Below are positions 47,688-56,745 of a stretch of 64,000 nt of DNA, piece after piece (position 1 is the first letter of the stretch; the number at the start of each line of letters is the position of its first letter). This DNA comes from Krasilnikovia cinnamomea. Lineage in GTDB: Bacteria > Actinomycetota > Actinomycetes > Mycobacteriales > Micromonosporaceae. The DNA lies in contig NZ_SHKY01000001.1 of assembly GCF_004217545.1 (NCBI RefSeq), forward strand, positions 1,860,001-1,924,000, in the 5' to 3' direction. Below the pieces are notes generated by a model. It was given only the letters and a program-made list of their open reading frames with translations, was not told where the DNA came from and made no database searches. The position numbers and the translations under genes are program-made.

Positions 47688-49652
47688 CTACTCGCCCGGG
47701 GTCGACTTCGCGATCTGCATGAGGAACTCGATGTTCGTCCGGGTCTGCTTGAGCCGGTCGAGCAGGAGATCCAGGGCGGCCGAGGACTCCAGCGAGGCGA
47801 AGACCTTGCGGAGCTTGTGCACGATGGCCAGCTCCTCCTTGCCCAGCAGGATCTCCTCCTTGCGGGTGCCCGAGGCCGACACGTCGACCGCCGGGAACGT
47901 CCGCTTGTCGGCGATCTTGCGGTCGAGCTTGAGCTCGGCGTTACCCGTGCCCTTGAACTCCTCGAAGATCACCGTGTCCATCATCGAGCCGGTCTCCACC
48001 AGCGCGGTCGCCAGGATCGTCAGCGAGCCGCCGTTCTCGATGTTGCGGGCCGCGCCGAGGAACCGCTTCGGCGGGTACAGCGCGGTCGAGTCGATACCAC
48101 CGGACATGATCCGGCCGCTGGCCGGCGCCGCCAGGTTGTACGACCGCCCGAGCCGGGTCACCGAGTCGAGCAGTACGACCACGTCGTGGCCCAGCTCGAC
48201 CAGGCGCTTGGCCCGCTCGATGGCCAGCTCCGCGACCGTGGTGTGGTCGGACGGCGGCCGGTCGAAGGTCGCGGCGATGACCTCGCCCTTGACCGAGCGC
48301 TGCATGTCCGTGACCTCTTCGGGCCGCTCGTCGACCAGCACGACCATGAGGTGGCACTCGGGGTTGTTGCGGGTGATCGCGTTGGCCAGCGCCTGCAGCA
48401 CCATCGTCTTGCCGGCCTTCGGCGGCGAGACGATCAGCGCGCGCTGACCCTTGCCGATCGGCATGACCAGGTCGATGACCCGGGTGGTCAGGATGTGCGG
48501 CTCGGTCTCCAGGCGCAGACGCTCCTGCGGGTACAGCGGCGTGAGCTTGTAGAACTCGGGCCGCCGCCGGGCCTCCTCCGGCTCCATGCCGTTGATGGTG
48601 TCCAGCCGCACGAGCGGGTTGTACTTGTCCCGGCGCTGCGACGAGTCGCCCTCGCGGGCGGTGGCGCGCACCGCGCCGGTCACCGCGTCGCCGCGGCGCA
48701 GCCCGTGCTTCTTGACCTGCGACATCGAGACGTACACGTCGTTCGGGCCGGACAGGTAGCCGGTGGTGCGGACGAACGCGTAGTTGTCCAGCACGTCGAG
48801 GATGCCCGCCACCGGAACGAGGACGTCGTCCTCGGTGACGTGCGGCTCGCGGCCGCCGTCGCGCTGACCCTCACCGGAGTCCCGGTCACCGCGACCCCGC
48901 CGCCGGTCGCGGAACCGGCTGCGGCGGCTGCGCCGTCCACCCTCGCCGCCCTCGTTCTCCTCGTCGGAGTCGTGGGACTCGTTGCGCGGGCCACGATCGC
49001 CCCGCTCGTTGCGCTCGCCCCGCTCGTTACCCTCGCCCCGCTGGTTGCGCTGACGGTCCCGGTTGCGCGGCTCACGCTCGCCCCGGTCGCCCCGGTCGGC
49101 ACGCTCGCCCCGGTCGGCACGCTCGCCCTCGGCACGTCCCTCGCTCTGCGCGGGCTCACGGCCGCCCTGCTCGCCACCGGAGCCGGACTCGCGACGCCGT
49201 CGGCCCCCGTCACCCTCGGTAGCGGGCTCAGCGGTCGGGGTTTGCGCGGGCTGGGCGGCAGCGGCGGCCGGCTGGGACTCGGCCGGCTGGGTCGCCGCGG
49301 CGGCCGCGGGCTGGGACCCCGCGGACGCGGCCGGGCGCTCCTCCGAGCGCTCCGCCGGCGCCTCAGCGGACTTGCCCCCGTTGGTGGCGCGCTGGCGCGG
49401 CGTGGCGCCGCCCTGGGCGCCCGCAGCCGCGGCTCCGCCGCCCTGGCGCTCCGTGATGGCGGCGATCAGCTCGCCCTTGCGCATCCGGGCGGTGCCGGAG
49501 ATGCCGAGGGAGGCGGCGAGGCTCTGCAGCTCGGGCAGCAGCATCGCGGACAGGCCCGTGCCGCCGCGGCGGCGGCGAGCGGTGACCGTGGTGCTGGTGG
49601 CGTCGTCAGCGACGTCAGAAACACCCGACGTCACGTCGGTGGTGTCGCTCAA
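47688..49652 (-). CDS. rho: Transcription termination factor Rho with long disordered insertion
   Basis: A 654-residue hexameric RNA helicase/ATPase. An N-terminal Rho domain (LPELQSLAASLGISGTARMRKGELI, about 36-60) is followed by about 190 low-complexity residues rich in Arg, Gly, Glu, Asp and Asn; then the RNA-binding domain (VAGILDVLDNYAFVRTTGYL) and motor with P-loop SPPKAGKT, VDERPEEVTDMQRSV and LLDSVTRLGRSYN. Rho of E. coli has 419 residues; the insertion is a known actinobacterial trait. The start is a TTG at 49652 behind GGAAGGAA; this is the family start, and upstream codons are not conserved. The 297 bases upstream hold no gene. Confidence 0.95.
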   Translation of the reverse strand: MSDTTDVTSGVSDVADDATSTTVTARRRRGGTGLSAMLLPELQSLAASLGISGTARMRKGELIAAITERQGGGAAAAGAQGGATPRQRATNGGKSAEAPAERSEERPAASAGSQPAAAAATQPAESQPAAAAAQPAQTPTAEPATEGDGGRRRRESGSGGEQGGREPAQSEGRAEGERADRGERADRGDRGEREPRNRDRQRNQRGEGNERGERNERGDRGPRNESHDSDEENEGGEGGRRSRRSRFRDRRRGRGDRDSGEGQRDGGREPHVTEDDVLVPVAGILDVLDNYAFVRTTGYLSGPNDVYVSMSQVKKHGLRRGDAVTGAVRATAREGDSSQRRDKYNPLVRLDTINGMEPEEARRRPEFYKLTPLYPQERLRLETEPHILTTRVIDLVMPIGKGQRALIVSPPKAGKTMVLQALANAITRNNPECHLMVVLVDERPEEVTDMQRSVKGEVIAATFDRPPSDHTTVAELAIERAKRLVELGHDVVVLLDSVTRLGRSYNLAAPASGRIMSGGIDSTALYPPKRFLGAARNIENGGSLTILATALVETGSMMDTVIFEEFKGTGNAELKLDRKIADKRTFPAVDVSASGTRKEEILLGKEELAIVHKLRKVFASLESSAALDLLLDRLKQTRTNIEFLMQIAKSTPGE

Positions 49653-49949
49653 TGGATTCCTTCCGTCGAAAAAAGCCAAGATCACCCGGGTCTGCAGCCT
49701 GGTGGCCGGGTGCCCTCGGACCCCGCTTCGCGTGAGCGGCGCGGGAGTTTTGCAGCACGGCAGCTCGACGGTTTCCCGACCCGTCAGACGGTGACGGGTA
49801 GGTCTCGGCGAGTGCACCGATCTGGAGACTGCTGTTCGACGTGTGCCTTGATGAGAGATGAGACCGGCAAGATCGCCGACAGTCTCGGGGGTGCGCGCCG
49901 AACCGCATGAGATCGCTTGCTTCGCGGCTGTGCTAGGTCTTGAGCGTAG

Positions 49950-50894
49950 TCAACTCGTGCGACCTGCGGCAACAGGGCCCCGCTCGGCGTGTTCCACCAT
50001 ACCCCCTCTGGCAAGAGCACCGCCGCCATCCACGCCCAGCGGCTCAGCGCGCCACGCCGAGCCGGGATGGAAGTCCGCCGGAACCGGCGTCAGCGCCAGC
50101 ACGCTGGGCCCCGCCCCGCTGACCACAGCCGCCACCCCCGCCGCCCGCAGCCCCGCGACCAGGGACGCCGTGCCAGGCATCGCCGGAGCGCGAAAGCCCT
50201 GGTGAAGGCGGTCCTCAGTGGCCGGGAAGAGCAGCTCGGGCGCCGCGGTCAGCGCGTGCACCAGCAGCGCCGAACGGGCCGCGTTGAACGCGGCGTCCGC
50301 GTGCGGCACCTGCGGCGGCAGCGCGGCCCGCGCGGTGGCGGTGAGGCCGCGTTCGGCGGGCACGAAAACGGTCGGACGTACGCCCTCGGCGGTTGCCAGC
50401 CGCACCGCCCGGGCCCCGCCCGCCTCCGTCCAAGCGATCGTGAATCCGCCGAACAGGCAGGGCGCGACGTTGTCCGGGTGGCCCTCCAGCCGTGCCGCCA
50501 CCCGCAGCGCCGCCGCGTCGTCCAGCCGGGCGGACCCGTCCGCCACCAGGGCCCTGGCCAGCAGCACCCCGCCCACGATCGCGGCGGAGGAGGAGCCCAG
50601 CCCGCGCGCCTGTGGGATGCGGTTGACGCAGCGCACGGCCACCCCGGCGGGGCGGCCCCCCATCTCGTCGAAGGCCGCCAGCATGGCGCGGACCACCAGG
50701 TGCCGCTCGTCGGTGGGCAGCTCGCCCGCGCCCTCACCGGAAACCTCGACCGTGAATGTGTCACCGGTCACAGTCGCGCTCAGGTCGTCGTGCAGACCGA
50801 GGGCGAGGCCCAGGGCGTCGAAGCCCGGGCCGAGGTTGGCGCTGGTCGCCGGCGTCCGTACGTGCACCGGATCGGAGACGAAGGTCGGTACCAT
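49950..50894 (-). CDS. thrB: Homoserine kinase
   Basis: A 314-residue GHMP kinase that phosphorylates homoserine for threonine synthesis. It has VRTPATSANLGPGFDALGLAL (substrate site), the ATP loop IPQARGLGSSSAAIVGG and VVSGAGPSVLAL at the C terminus. The GHMP layout is complete and of normal length. In many actinobacteria thrB directly follows thrC; here two efflux genes (4.7 kb) lie between them. Confidence 0.96.
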   Translation of the reverse strand: MVPTFVSDPVHVRTPATSANLGPGFDALGLALGLHDDLSATVTGDTFTVEVSGEGAGELPTDERHLVVRAMLAAFDEMGGRPAGVAVRCVNRIPQARGLGSSSAAIVGGVLLARALVADGSARLDDAAALRVAARLEGHPDNVAPCLFGGFTIAWTEAGGARAVRLATAEGVRPTVFVPAERGLTATARAALPPQVPHADAAFNAARSALLVHALTAAPELLFPATEDRLHQGFRAPAMPGTASLVAGLRAAGVAAVVSGAGPSVLALTPVPADFHPGSAWRAEPLGVDGGGALARGGMVEHAERGPVAAGRTS

Positions 50895-50948
50895 CGCCCC
50901 AGCCTAGGGGGTGATCATCGACGGTGATGACCCGCACGCGCCGGAATC

Positions 50949-52172
50949 TCAGGTGTCCGCCGGGACCGGGCTCAGCGACAGCCGGCGGGTGGCGATGCGC
51001 CAGCCGACCGCGTACGTGAGGGTGATCAGGCCGCAGCCGGCGAGGACGACCTGCTCGCTGACCCGGTCGACCACCGTGGCCGCGCCCAGCTGGCTCACCG
51101 CGATGGCCAGCGTCGCCAGCATCATGTCCGTGGCGAACACCCGGCCGCGCAGCCGGTCCGGCACCTCGCCCTGCAGCGCGTAGTTCGACAGCACCCAGTT
51201 CGTGCCGCCCGCGAAGTGTGCGACGAAGACCAGCACCAGCACCAGCCAGAACCACGGGGCGACCGCCACGCCGAGGTAGCCCAGGCCGTACAGGCTCATC
51301 GACAGGGCCAGGCCGGGCAGCAGCCAGCTCCGGTGGCCGAGCACCCGGCGCATCAGCAGCGGGCCGACCAGGGCGCCGGCGCCGCGCACCGCGAACAGCA
51401 GGCCGGTGCCCAGCGGGCCCGCGCCGTACAGCGCGGCCAGCAGCGGGAACACCGTCAGGACCCCGTTGCCGAGGCCGACCGCGGACTTCACCGTGACCAG
51501 GGCCCGGATCCGCGGCCGGGCGCCGATGTAGCGCAGCGCCTCGACCAGCGCGGGCCAGGCCCGCGGCGGCGGCCCGGCCTCGCGCGGGGCCTGCAACGGG
51601 CGGCGGATCAGCGCGGTGAGCACGGCGGCCAGCGCCAGGCTCACGGCGGCCACGGCGAAGCTCACGTACGGGCCGAAGGCGGTGCTGAACACGCCCCCGA
51701 GGGAGGCGCCGACGATGGTCATCGTGCCCCAGGCCGACCCGGCGACCGCGTTGGCGGCGGCCAGGTCGTCCGGGTCGACGACGTTGGGCAGTGCCGCCGA
51801 CGCCGCGGGCGAGTAGAACGCCTTGGCGACCGCCATCGCTCCCACGGCGACCAGTGCCAGCGGGGCCGTCGCCGCCGAGCGGACCGCGAACAGCAGCAGC
51901 ATCGAGGCGAGCGCGGCCAGGTTGGCGGCCACCAGGATGACCCGCCGGTCGATCCGGTCGGCCACGGTTCCCGTGTACGGCAGCAGCAGCGCGTTGATCC
52001 CCGTGTCGGCGGCCAGCACCAGCGCGCCCCACACCCCGCTGCCGGTGAGCTGGGGCAGCAGCACGAGCAGGGGAACCATGACGAACCAGTCGGAACCAAA
52101 CACGACGAGCTCGGCGCCGAACAGGCGGCGGAAGTCCCGGTTGCGGGTAAGGACCGACAGCGAACTGGCCAC
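50949..52172 (-). CDS. MFS transporter
   Basis: A 407-residue major facilitator with twelve membrane helices, starting with FRRLFGAELVVFGSDW and TGTVADRIDRRVILV between helices 2 and 3; the second half has GEVPDRLRGRVFATD. This is the enterobactin exporter/macrolide-efflux style of MFS. GTG start. It is transcribed in the same direction as the RND gene but a strong hairpin lies between them. Substrate unknown. Confidence 0.88.
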   Translation of the reverse strand: MASSLSVLTRNRDFRRLFGAELVVFGSDWFVMVPLLVLLPQLTGSGVWGALVLAADTGINALLLPYTGTVADRIDRRVILVAANLAALASMLLLFAVRSAATAPLALVAVGAMAVAKAFYSPAASAALPNVVDPDDLAAANAVAGSAWGTMTIVGASLGGVFSTAFGPYVSFAVAAVSLALAAVLTALIRRPLQAPREAGPPPRAWPALVEALRYIGARPRIRALVTVKSAVGLGNGVLTVFPLLAALYGAGPLGTGLLFAVRGAGALVGPLLMRRVLGHRSWLLPGLALSMSLYGLGYLGVAVAPWFWLVLVLVFVAHFAGGTNWVLSNYALQGEVPDRLRGRVFATDMMLATLAIAVSQLGAATVVDRVSEQVVLAGCGLITLTYAVGWRIATRRLSLSPVPADT

Positions 52173-52184
52173 GTACGGAAACCT

Positions 52185-52216
52185 ACCGGCCGCGCGCTTT
52201 ACCGCGCGCGGCCGGT
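52185..52216 (-). terminator. Terminator after the RND gene
   Basis: ACCGGCCGCGCG and its perfect 12-base complement around an 8-base loop, 10 bases after the RND stop codon and before the MFS start. Confidence 0.75.
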
Positions 52217-52226
52217 ACGCGTCCGG

Positions 52227-55200
52227 TCAGGCGGGCGGCGTCTCCGGACGGCGCGGCATCCGCAGCACCTCGAACTGGTCCGTGTATCCGCGCAGCGCAC
52301 CCCCGGGCTGCGGGGCGTCCGCCGGCTTGGCCTCCTCGGGCGACGCCGCCTCGAAGTGCACCGGCTCCGGGGCCTCGTGCGCCCCGCCACCGGCGCCCGG
52401 CGCCTGGGGAGCGGCCGGTGCGGACTCGTCGGCGGCATGCCGCGGCGCGTCCCCACCCGACTTGCGCAGCCGGCGCCGTTCCCGCTTGGCCCGCGACCGC
52501 TCCTTGCGGTTCTCGACCATCGTGTACAGCGTCGGCACCAGCACCAGCGTCAGCAGCGTGGAACTGACCAGGCCACCGATGACCACAATGGCCAGTGGCT
52601 TGGAGATGAACCCGCCCTCCCCGGTCAGGCCCAGCGCCATCGGCAGCAGCGCGAAGATGGTGGCGATGGCGGTCATCAGGATCGGCCGCAGCCGGTGCCG
52701 TCCACCCTCGACCACCGCCTCCTGGACCCCCATCCCCGACTGGCGGTAGTGGTTGATCAGGTCCATCAGCACGATCGCGTTGGTGACCACGATGCCCACC
52801 AGCATCAGCACGCCGATCAGGGCGGGCACGCCGAGCGGCGTACCGGTGAGCAGCAGCAGGATGATCGCGCCGGTCGCGGCGAACGGGATCGACACGAGCA
52901 GCACCAGCGGCTGCACCAGGCTGCGCAGCGTCGCCACCATGATGATGAAGACGATCGCGATGGCCGCCAGTACGGCGAGACCGAGGTCGGCGAACGCCTC
53001 CTTCTGCTGCTCGCTGACGCCCCCGATCTCCTTCGACGCACCGGCCGGCAGGGTCAGCGCGTCCAGCTTCTGGGTCAGCTCCCGGGTGGTCGCGCCGACG
53101 TCGGAGCCGGTGGCGGTGCCGGTGACCGTGGCGCTGCGGTTGCCGTCGATGCGGGTGACCTCTTCGGGGCCGGAGGCCTCGGTGACGTCGGCGACCTGGT
53201 CGAGCGTGACGACGCCCGTCGCGGTGGGCAGTGGCAGCTTGCGCAGCGCGTCCGCGTTCGCGGGCGGCGTGCCCAGGGAGATCACGACGTTCTGCGACTC
53301 GCTGTCGACGGTGATCTGCCCGGCGGGCGCCGGGCGGAACGCACCGGCCACGGTGCGGGCGATGCCCGCCTCGGTGAGCCCGGCCCGGGCGGCGGCCGCC
53401 CGGTCGACCGTGACGTCGAGCCGCGGCACGTTGGCGGCGAGGTTGGTGCCGACGTCCGTGACGCCCGGAGTCGCGGCCATGGCCTGGCGCACCTGCTCGG
53501 TGGCGGTGTTCAGGACGGTCGGGTCGCTGGCCTTGACGATGACCGAGAGCTGGTCGGCGTTGAAGCCCGAGCCGTTGTCGCCGCCGACGGTCACCTCACC
53601 GAGGCCGCTCATGCCGTCGAACCTGTCCCGCAGTTGTTCGGAGACGACCTCCGCGTCGGCGTCCGGTTCGAGGTGCACGATGAAGTTCGCGCCGCTGGCG
53701 TCGGCCGCCCCCGCGAACGGGTTGAACGTCCCGTTGCCGACCGTCACCTGGTACGTGTCGACGTCGGAGTTGTCCTTCAGCACCGCCTCGACCTGCCGGG
53801 CCGCCGCGTCGGTGGCGGCCAGGCTGGTGCCCGCAGGCAGTTGCTGGTTGATCATGATCGTGTCCTGGCCGGACTGGTCGATGAAGTTGGTCTCCAGCTT
53901 CGAGCCCAGACCCAGCGTGCCCACCAGGATCAGCACACCGATGAGCACGGTCGTCCACCGCCGGTGGGTGGCGAAGTGGATCACCGGCAGGTACGTGCGC
54001 TGCAGCGGGCTGCGCCGCTCCTTCGCCTCGGCGGCCGCCCGCACCTCGGGGGCCTCGTTGCCGCCCCCGGCCGGACGCAGGAACCAGTACGCCAGCACCG
54101 GGACGATGGTCAGCGACACCAGCAGCGACGCCAGCAGCGCGACGGTGACCGTGATGGCGAACGGCGCGAACAGCTGCCCCACGAACCCGCCGACCAGGGC
54201 GATCGGCGCGAACACCGCCACCGTGGTCAGCGTGGAGGCGGTCACCGCACCGGCGACCTCCTTCACCGCCGCCGTGATGGCGTGCACCTTCTCCTCGCCG
54301 TACCCGAGATGTCGTTTGATGTTCTCCAGCACGACGATCGAGTCGTCGACGACCCGGCCCACCGCGATGGTGAGCGCGCCGAGCGTCAGCAGGTTGAGCG
54401 AGTAGTCGCCGACCCACAGCGCGATCAGCGCCACGAGCACCGACAGCGGGATGGAGACCGCGGTGACCAGCGTGGAGCGCACCGACATCAGGAAGACCAG
54501 GATGACGATGACCGCCATGAGCAGGCCGAGCATGCCCTCGGTGGTGAGGCTCTTGATGGACTTCTCGACGAACGGCGCCTGGTCGCTGATGACCGTGAGG
54601 GTGGCCCCGGAGTTCTTCTCCAGCTCCGGCAGCTTGGCCCGGACCTGGTCGGAGATCAGTACGGGGTTGCCGTCCGGCGCCGCGGTGACCTCGATGCCGA
54701 GGCTGTCGACCCCCTCGGTACGGGTGTACGAGGTGGCCGTGGCCAGCTTGCTCTCGACCGTGGCGACGTCGCCCAGCTTGACCGGACCCCGGCTGCCGGT
54801 CAGATAGATGTCGCGCAGCTGCTGCACCGACGTGATCGGCGTGCCGACCTGCACGCTCAGCGAGCGGCTGCCGTCCGTAACCGCACCGGCGGGCACCGAG
54901 ACCCCGTTGGCCTGCAGGATCGTGGCCAGCGACGCGGGGTTGACCCCGGCCGCGACCATCTTGGCCTGGTTGGGGGTGATGACGACCTGCTGCTGGCGCG
55001 CGCCGGTGACACTCACCGCGCGGACGCCCTCGATGGCGCTGAGCTCCGGGACCACGTCCTTGTCGAGCCGGTCGGCCAGCTCGGCCTGGTTCGTCCCGCC
55101 CGAGGCGGCCAGCACGATCGCGGGAATGTCGTCCGTGCTGCCCGCGAAGATTGTCGGGGTGACCCCGGCCGGCAGGGTCGGCTGGATCCGGTTCACCGAC

Positions 55201-55532
55201 GTGGTGAGCTGGTTGATCGCATTGTCCAGATCGGTGCCGAACGCGAACATCACCTGGATGGTGGCCGAGCCCTCGCGGGTGGTGGAGGTGAGACTCTCCA
55301 GCCCGTCGGCGCCCTTGACGGCGTCCTCGATGGGCCGGGTGATCTGCTCCTCGATGATTTCCGGGCTGGCGCCGGGCAGGGTGGCGCCGATGAACGCGCC
55401 CGGGAACTCCAGCGAGGGCAGCAGTTGCTGCTTGAGCGATGGGATGGCGTAGATGCCGAAGCCGGTGACCACGAGCGCGATCAGCGCCACGAGCACACGG
55501 TTGGCGAGGCTGAACCGGGTCAGCACGGACAT
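52227..55532 (-). CDS. RND efflux transporter permease (HAE/AcrB type)
   Basis: An 1101-residue inner-membrane pump with the AcrB fold: helix 1 near the start (LANRVLVALIALVVTGFGIYA), two large external loops (about 35-330 and 560-870) and twelve helices. The proton-relay Asp pair lies in AVGRVVDDSIVVLENIKRHL. The last 100 residues are a Pro/Glu/Ala-rich cytosolic tail. No periplasmic adaptor (MFP) or outer-membrane partner is adjacent, as usual in Gram-positives. It was inserted with the MFS gene between thrC and thrB. Substrate unknown. Confidence 0.93.
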   Translation of the reverse strand: MSVLTRFSLANRVLVALIALVVTGFGIYAIPSLKQQLLPSLEFPGAFIGATLPGASPEIIEEQITRPIEDAVKGADGLESLTSTTREGSATIQVMFAFGTDLDNAINQLTTSVNRIQPTLPAGVTPTIFAGSTDDIPAIVLAASGGTNQAELADRLDKDVVPELSAIEGVRAVSVTGARQQQVVITPNQAKMVAAGVNPASLATILQANGVSVPAGAVTDGSRSLSVQVGTPITSVQQLRDIYLTGSRGPVKLGDVATVESKLATATSYTRTEGVDSLGIEVTAAPDGNPVLISDQVRAKLPELEKNSGATLTVISDQAPFVEKSIKSLTTEGMLGLLMAVIVILVFLMSVRSTLVTAVSIPLSVLVALIALWVGDYSLNLLTLGALTIAVGRVVDDSIVVLENIKRHLGYGEEKVHAITAAVKEVAGAVTASTLTTVAVFAPIALVGGFVGQLFAPFAITVTVALLASLLVSLTIVPVLAYWFLRPAGGGNEAPEVRAAAEAKERRSPLQRTYLPVIHFATHRRWTTVLIGVLILVGTLGLGSKLETNFIDQSGQDTIMINQQLPAGTSLAATDAAARQVEAVLKDNSDVDTYQVTVGNGTFNPFAGAADASGANFIVHLEPDADAEVVSEQLRDRFDGMSGLGEVTVGGDNGSGFNADQLSVIVKASDPTVLNTATEQVRQAMAATPGVTDVGTNLAANVPRLDVTVDRAAAARAGLTEAGIARTVAGAFRPAPAGQITVDSESQNVVISLGTPPANADALRKLPLPTATGVVTLDQVADVTEASGPEEVTRIDGNRSATVTGTATGSDVGATTRELTQKLDALTLPAGASKEIGGVSEQQKEAFADLGLAVLAAIAIVFIIMVATLRSLVQPLVLLVSIPFAATGAIILLLLTGTPLGVPALIGVLMLVGIVVTNAIVLMDLINHYRQSGMGVQEAVVEGGRHRLRPILMTAIATIFALLPMALGLTGEGGFISKPLAIVVIGGLVSSTLLTLVLVPTLYTMVENRKERSRAKRERRRLRKSGGDAPRHAADESAPAAPQAPGAGGGAHEAPEPVHFEAASPEEAKPADAPQPGGALRGYTDQFEVLRMPRRPETPPA

Positions 55533-55572
55533 GTTTCCCCCGAAAAGGTCGACCAGACCTCACAGTCTGCCC

Positions 55573-55589
55573 GACCCGTTCGGCGGGTC
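55573..55589 (-). terminator. Small hairpin after thrC
   Basis: GACCCG/CGGGTC with a TTCGG loop, 20 bases beyond the thrC stop. A UUCG-like loop makes it stable; no T-run follows. Confidence 0.5.
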
Positions 55590-55608
55590 TGCCCCTGCCC
55601 CGGGGGGT

Positions 55609-56661
55609 TCAGGCCAGGTCGAGGGCGCGGGCGGCGAGCACCACGTCGTTGCCGATCGTGGTGGGCTTGGGGGCGGTGCTGATCGCCCACTCCGGATCCT
55701 TGAGGCCGTGGCCGGTGACCGTGCAGACCACCGTGGCGCCGGCCGGCACCCGGCCCGCCTCGCCCTGCTGCAGCAGCCCCGCCACGCTGGCCGCGCTGGC
55801 CAGCTCCACGAACACCCCGACCTCGCGGGCCAGCAACCGGTACGCGTTGAGGATCTCCCGGTCGGTGACGGCCTCGATCAGGCCACCGGAGGTGTCCCGG
55901 GCGTCCAGCGCCTTCGTCCAGCTCGCCGGGTTGCCGATCCGGATCGCGGTGGCGATGGTGGACGGCTCCGGCACCACCTGGCCGTTGACGATCGGGGCGG
56001 CGCCGGAGGCCTGGAAGCCGTACATCTTCGGCAGTCGCTTGGCGTTGCCGGCGTCGTGGTCCTCCTGGTAGCCCATCCAGTACGCGGAGATGTTGCCCGC
56101 GTTGCCCACCGGCAGGCAGTGGACGTCCGGGGCGTCGCCGAGCGCCTCGACGATCTCGAACGCGGCCGTCTTCTGCCCGTGCAGGCGGAAGATGTTCACC
56201 GAGTTGACCAGGGAGACCGGGTAGTCCTGGGACAGCTTGGAGGCCAGCGCGAGGCAGTCGTCGAAGTTGCCGTCCACCTGCAACAGCTTGGCGCCGTGCA
56301 CCAGCGCCTGGGCCAGCTTGCCCAGCGCGATCTTGCCCTGCGGCACGAGCACCGCGCAGGTCAGCCCGGCCCGCGCGGCGTACGCGGCGGCGGACGCGCT
56401 GGTGTTGCCCGTGGACGCGCAGATGATCGCCTTGGAGCCGTCCTCGACCGCCTTGGAGACGGCCATCGTCATGCCACGGTCCTTGAAGGACCCGGTCGGG
56501 TTGGCGCCCTCGACCTTCAGGTACACCTCGGCACCGACGCGCCGGGACAGCACCGGGGCGGGCACGAGCGGGGTGTTTCCCTCGTGCAGCGTGACGACCG
56601 GCGTGGCATCGGTGACCGGCAGCCGGTCGCGGTACGCCTCGATCAGTCCCCGCCAGCTCAT
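55609..56661 (-). CDS. thrC: Threonine synthase
   Basis: A 350-residue PLP enzyme converting O-phosphohomoserine to threonine. PLP Lys60 is in [11 protein letters not shown]; the Gly-rich phosphate loop is [22 protein letters not shown] follows the Lys. This is the short, actinobacterial form. The ATG at 56661 follows AAGGGG; upstream in-frame residues to 56736 are not conserved. It is 84 bases after hom, the pathway partner upstream. Confidence 0.96.
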   Translation of the reverse strand: MSWRGLIEAYRDRLPVTDATPVVTLHEGNTPLVPAPVLSRRVGAEVYLKVEGANPTGSFKDRGMTMAVSKAVEDGSKAIICASTGNTSASAAAYAARAGLTCAVLVPQGKIALGKLAQALVHGAKLLQVDGNFDDCLALASKLSQDYPVSLVNSVNIFRLHGQKTAAFEIVEALGDAPDVHCLPVGNAGNISAYWMGYQEDHDAGNAKRLPKMYGFQASGAAPIVNGQVVPEPSTIATAIRIGNPASWTKALDARDTSGGLIEAVTDREILNAYRLLAREVGVFVELASAASVAGLLQQGEAGRVPAGATVVCTVTGHGLKDPEWAISTAPKPTTIGNDVVLAARALDLA

Positions 56662-56745
56662 CTCGTACCCCTTCACCTGCAACTGCGACGGTTCGATGAT
56701 GCCGTATTCACCGATTGTGGGACGGCCCGTGACCACCTGCCGGGA

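Noticed and set aside
48900..49340. A repeat array in the rho 5' region
   Set aside because: The repetitive DNA is coding sequence for the Arg/Gly/Glu/Asp-rich insert of Rho, not a separate repeat or CRISPR.
51216..55682. A 1488-codon open frame on the plus strand opposite the MFS and RND genes
   Set aside because: It is the complement of two clear membrane transporters, is full of His/Gln/Arg/Asp repeats from GC codon bias, and shows no domain.
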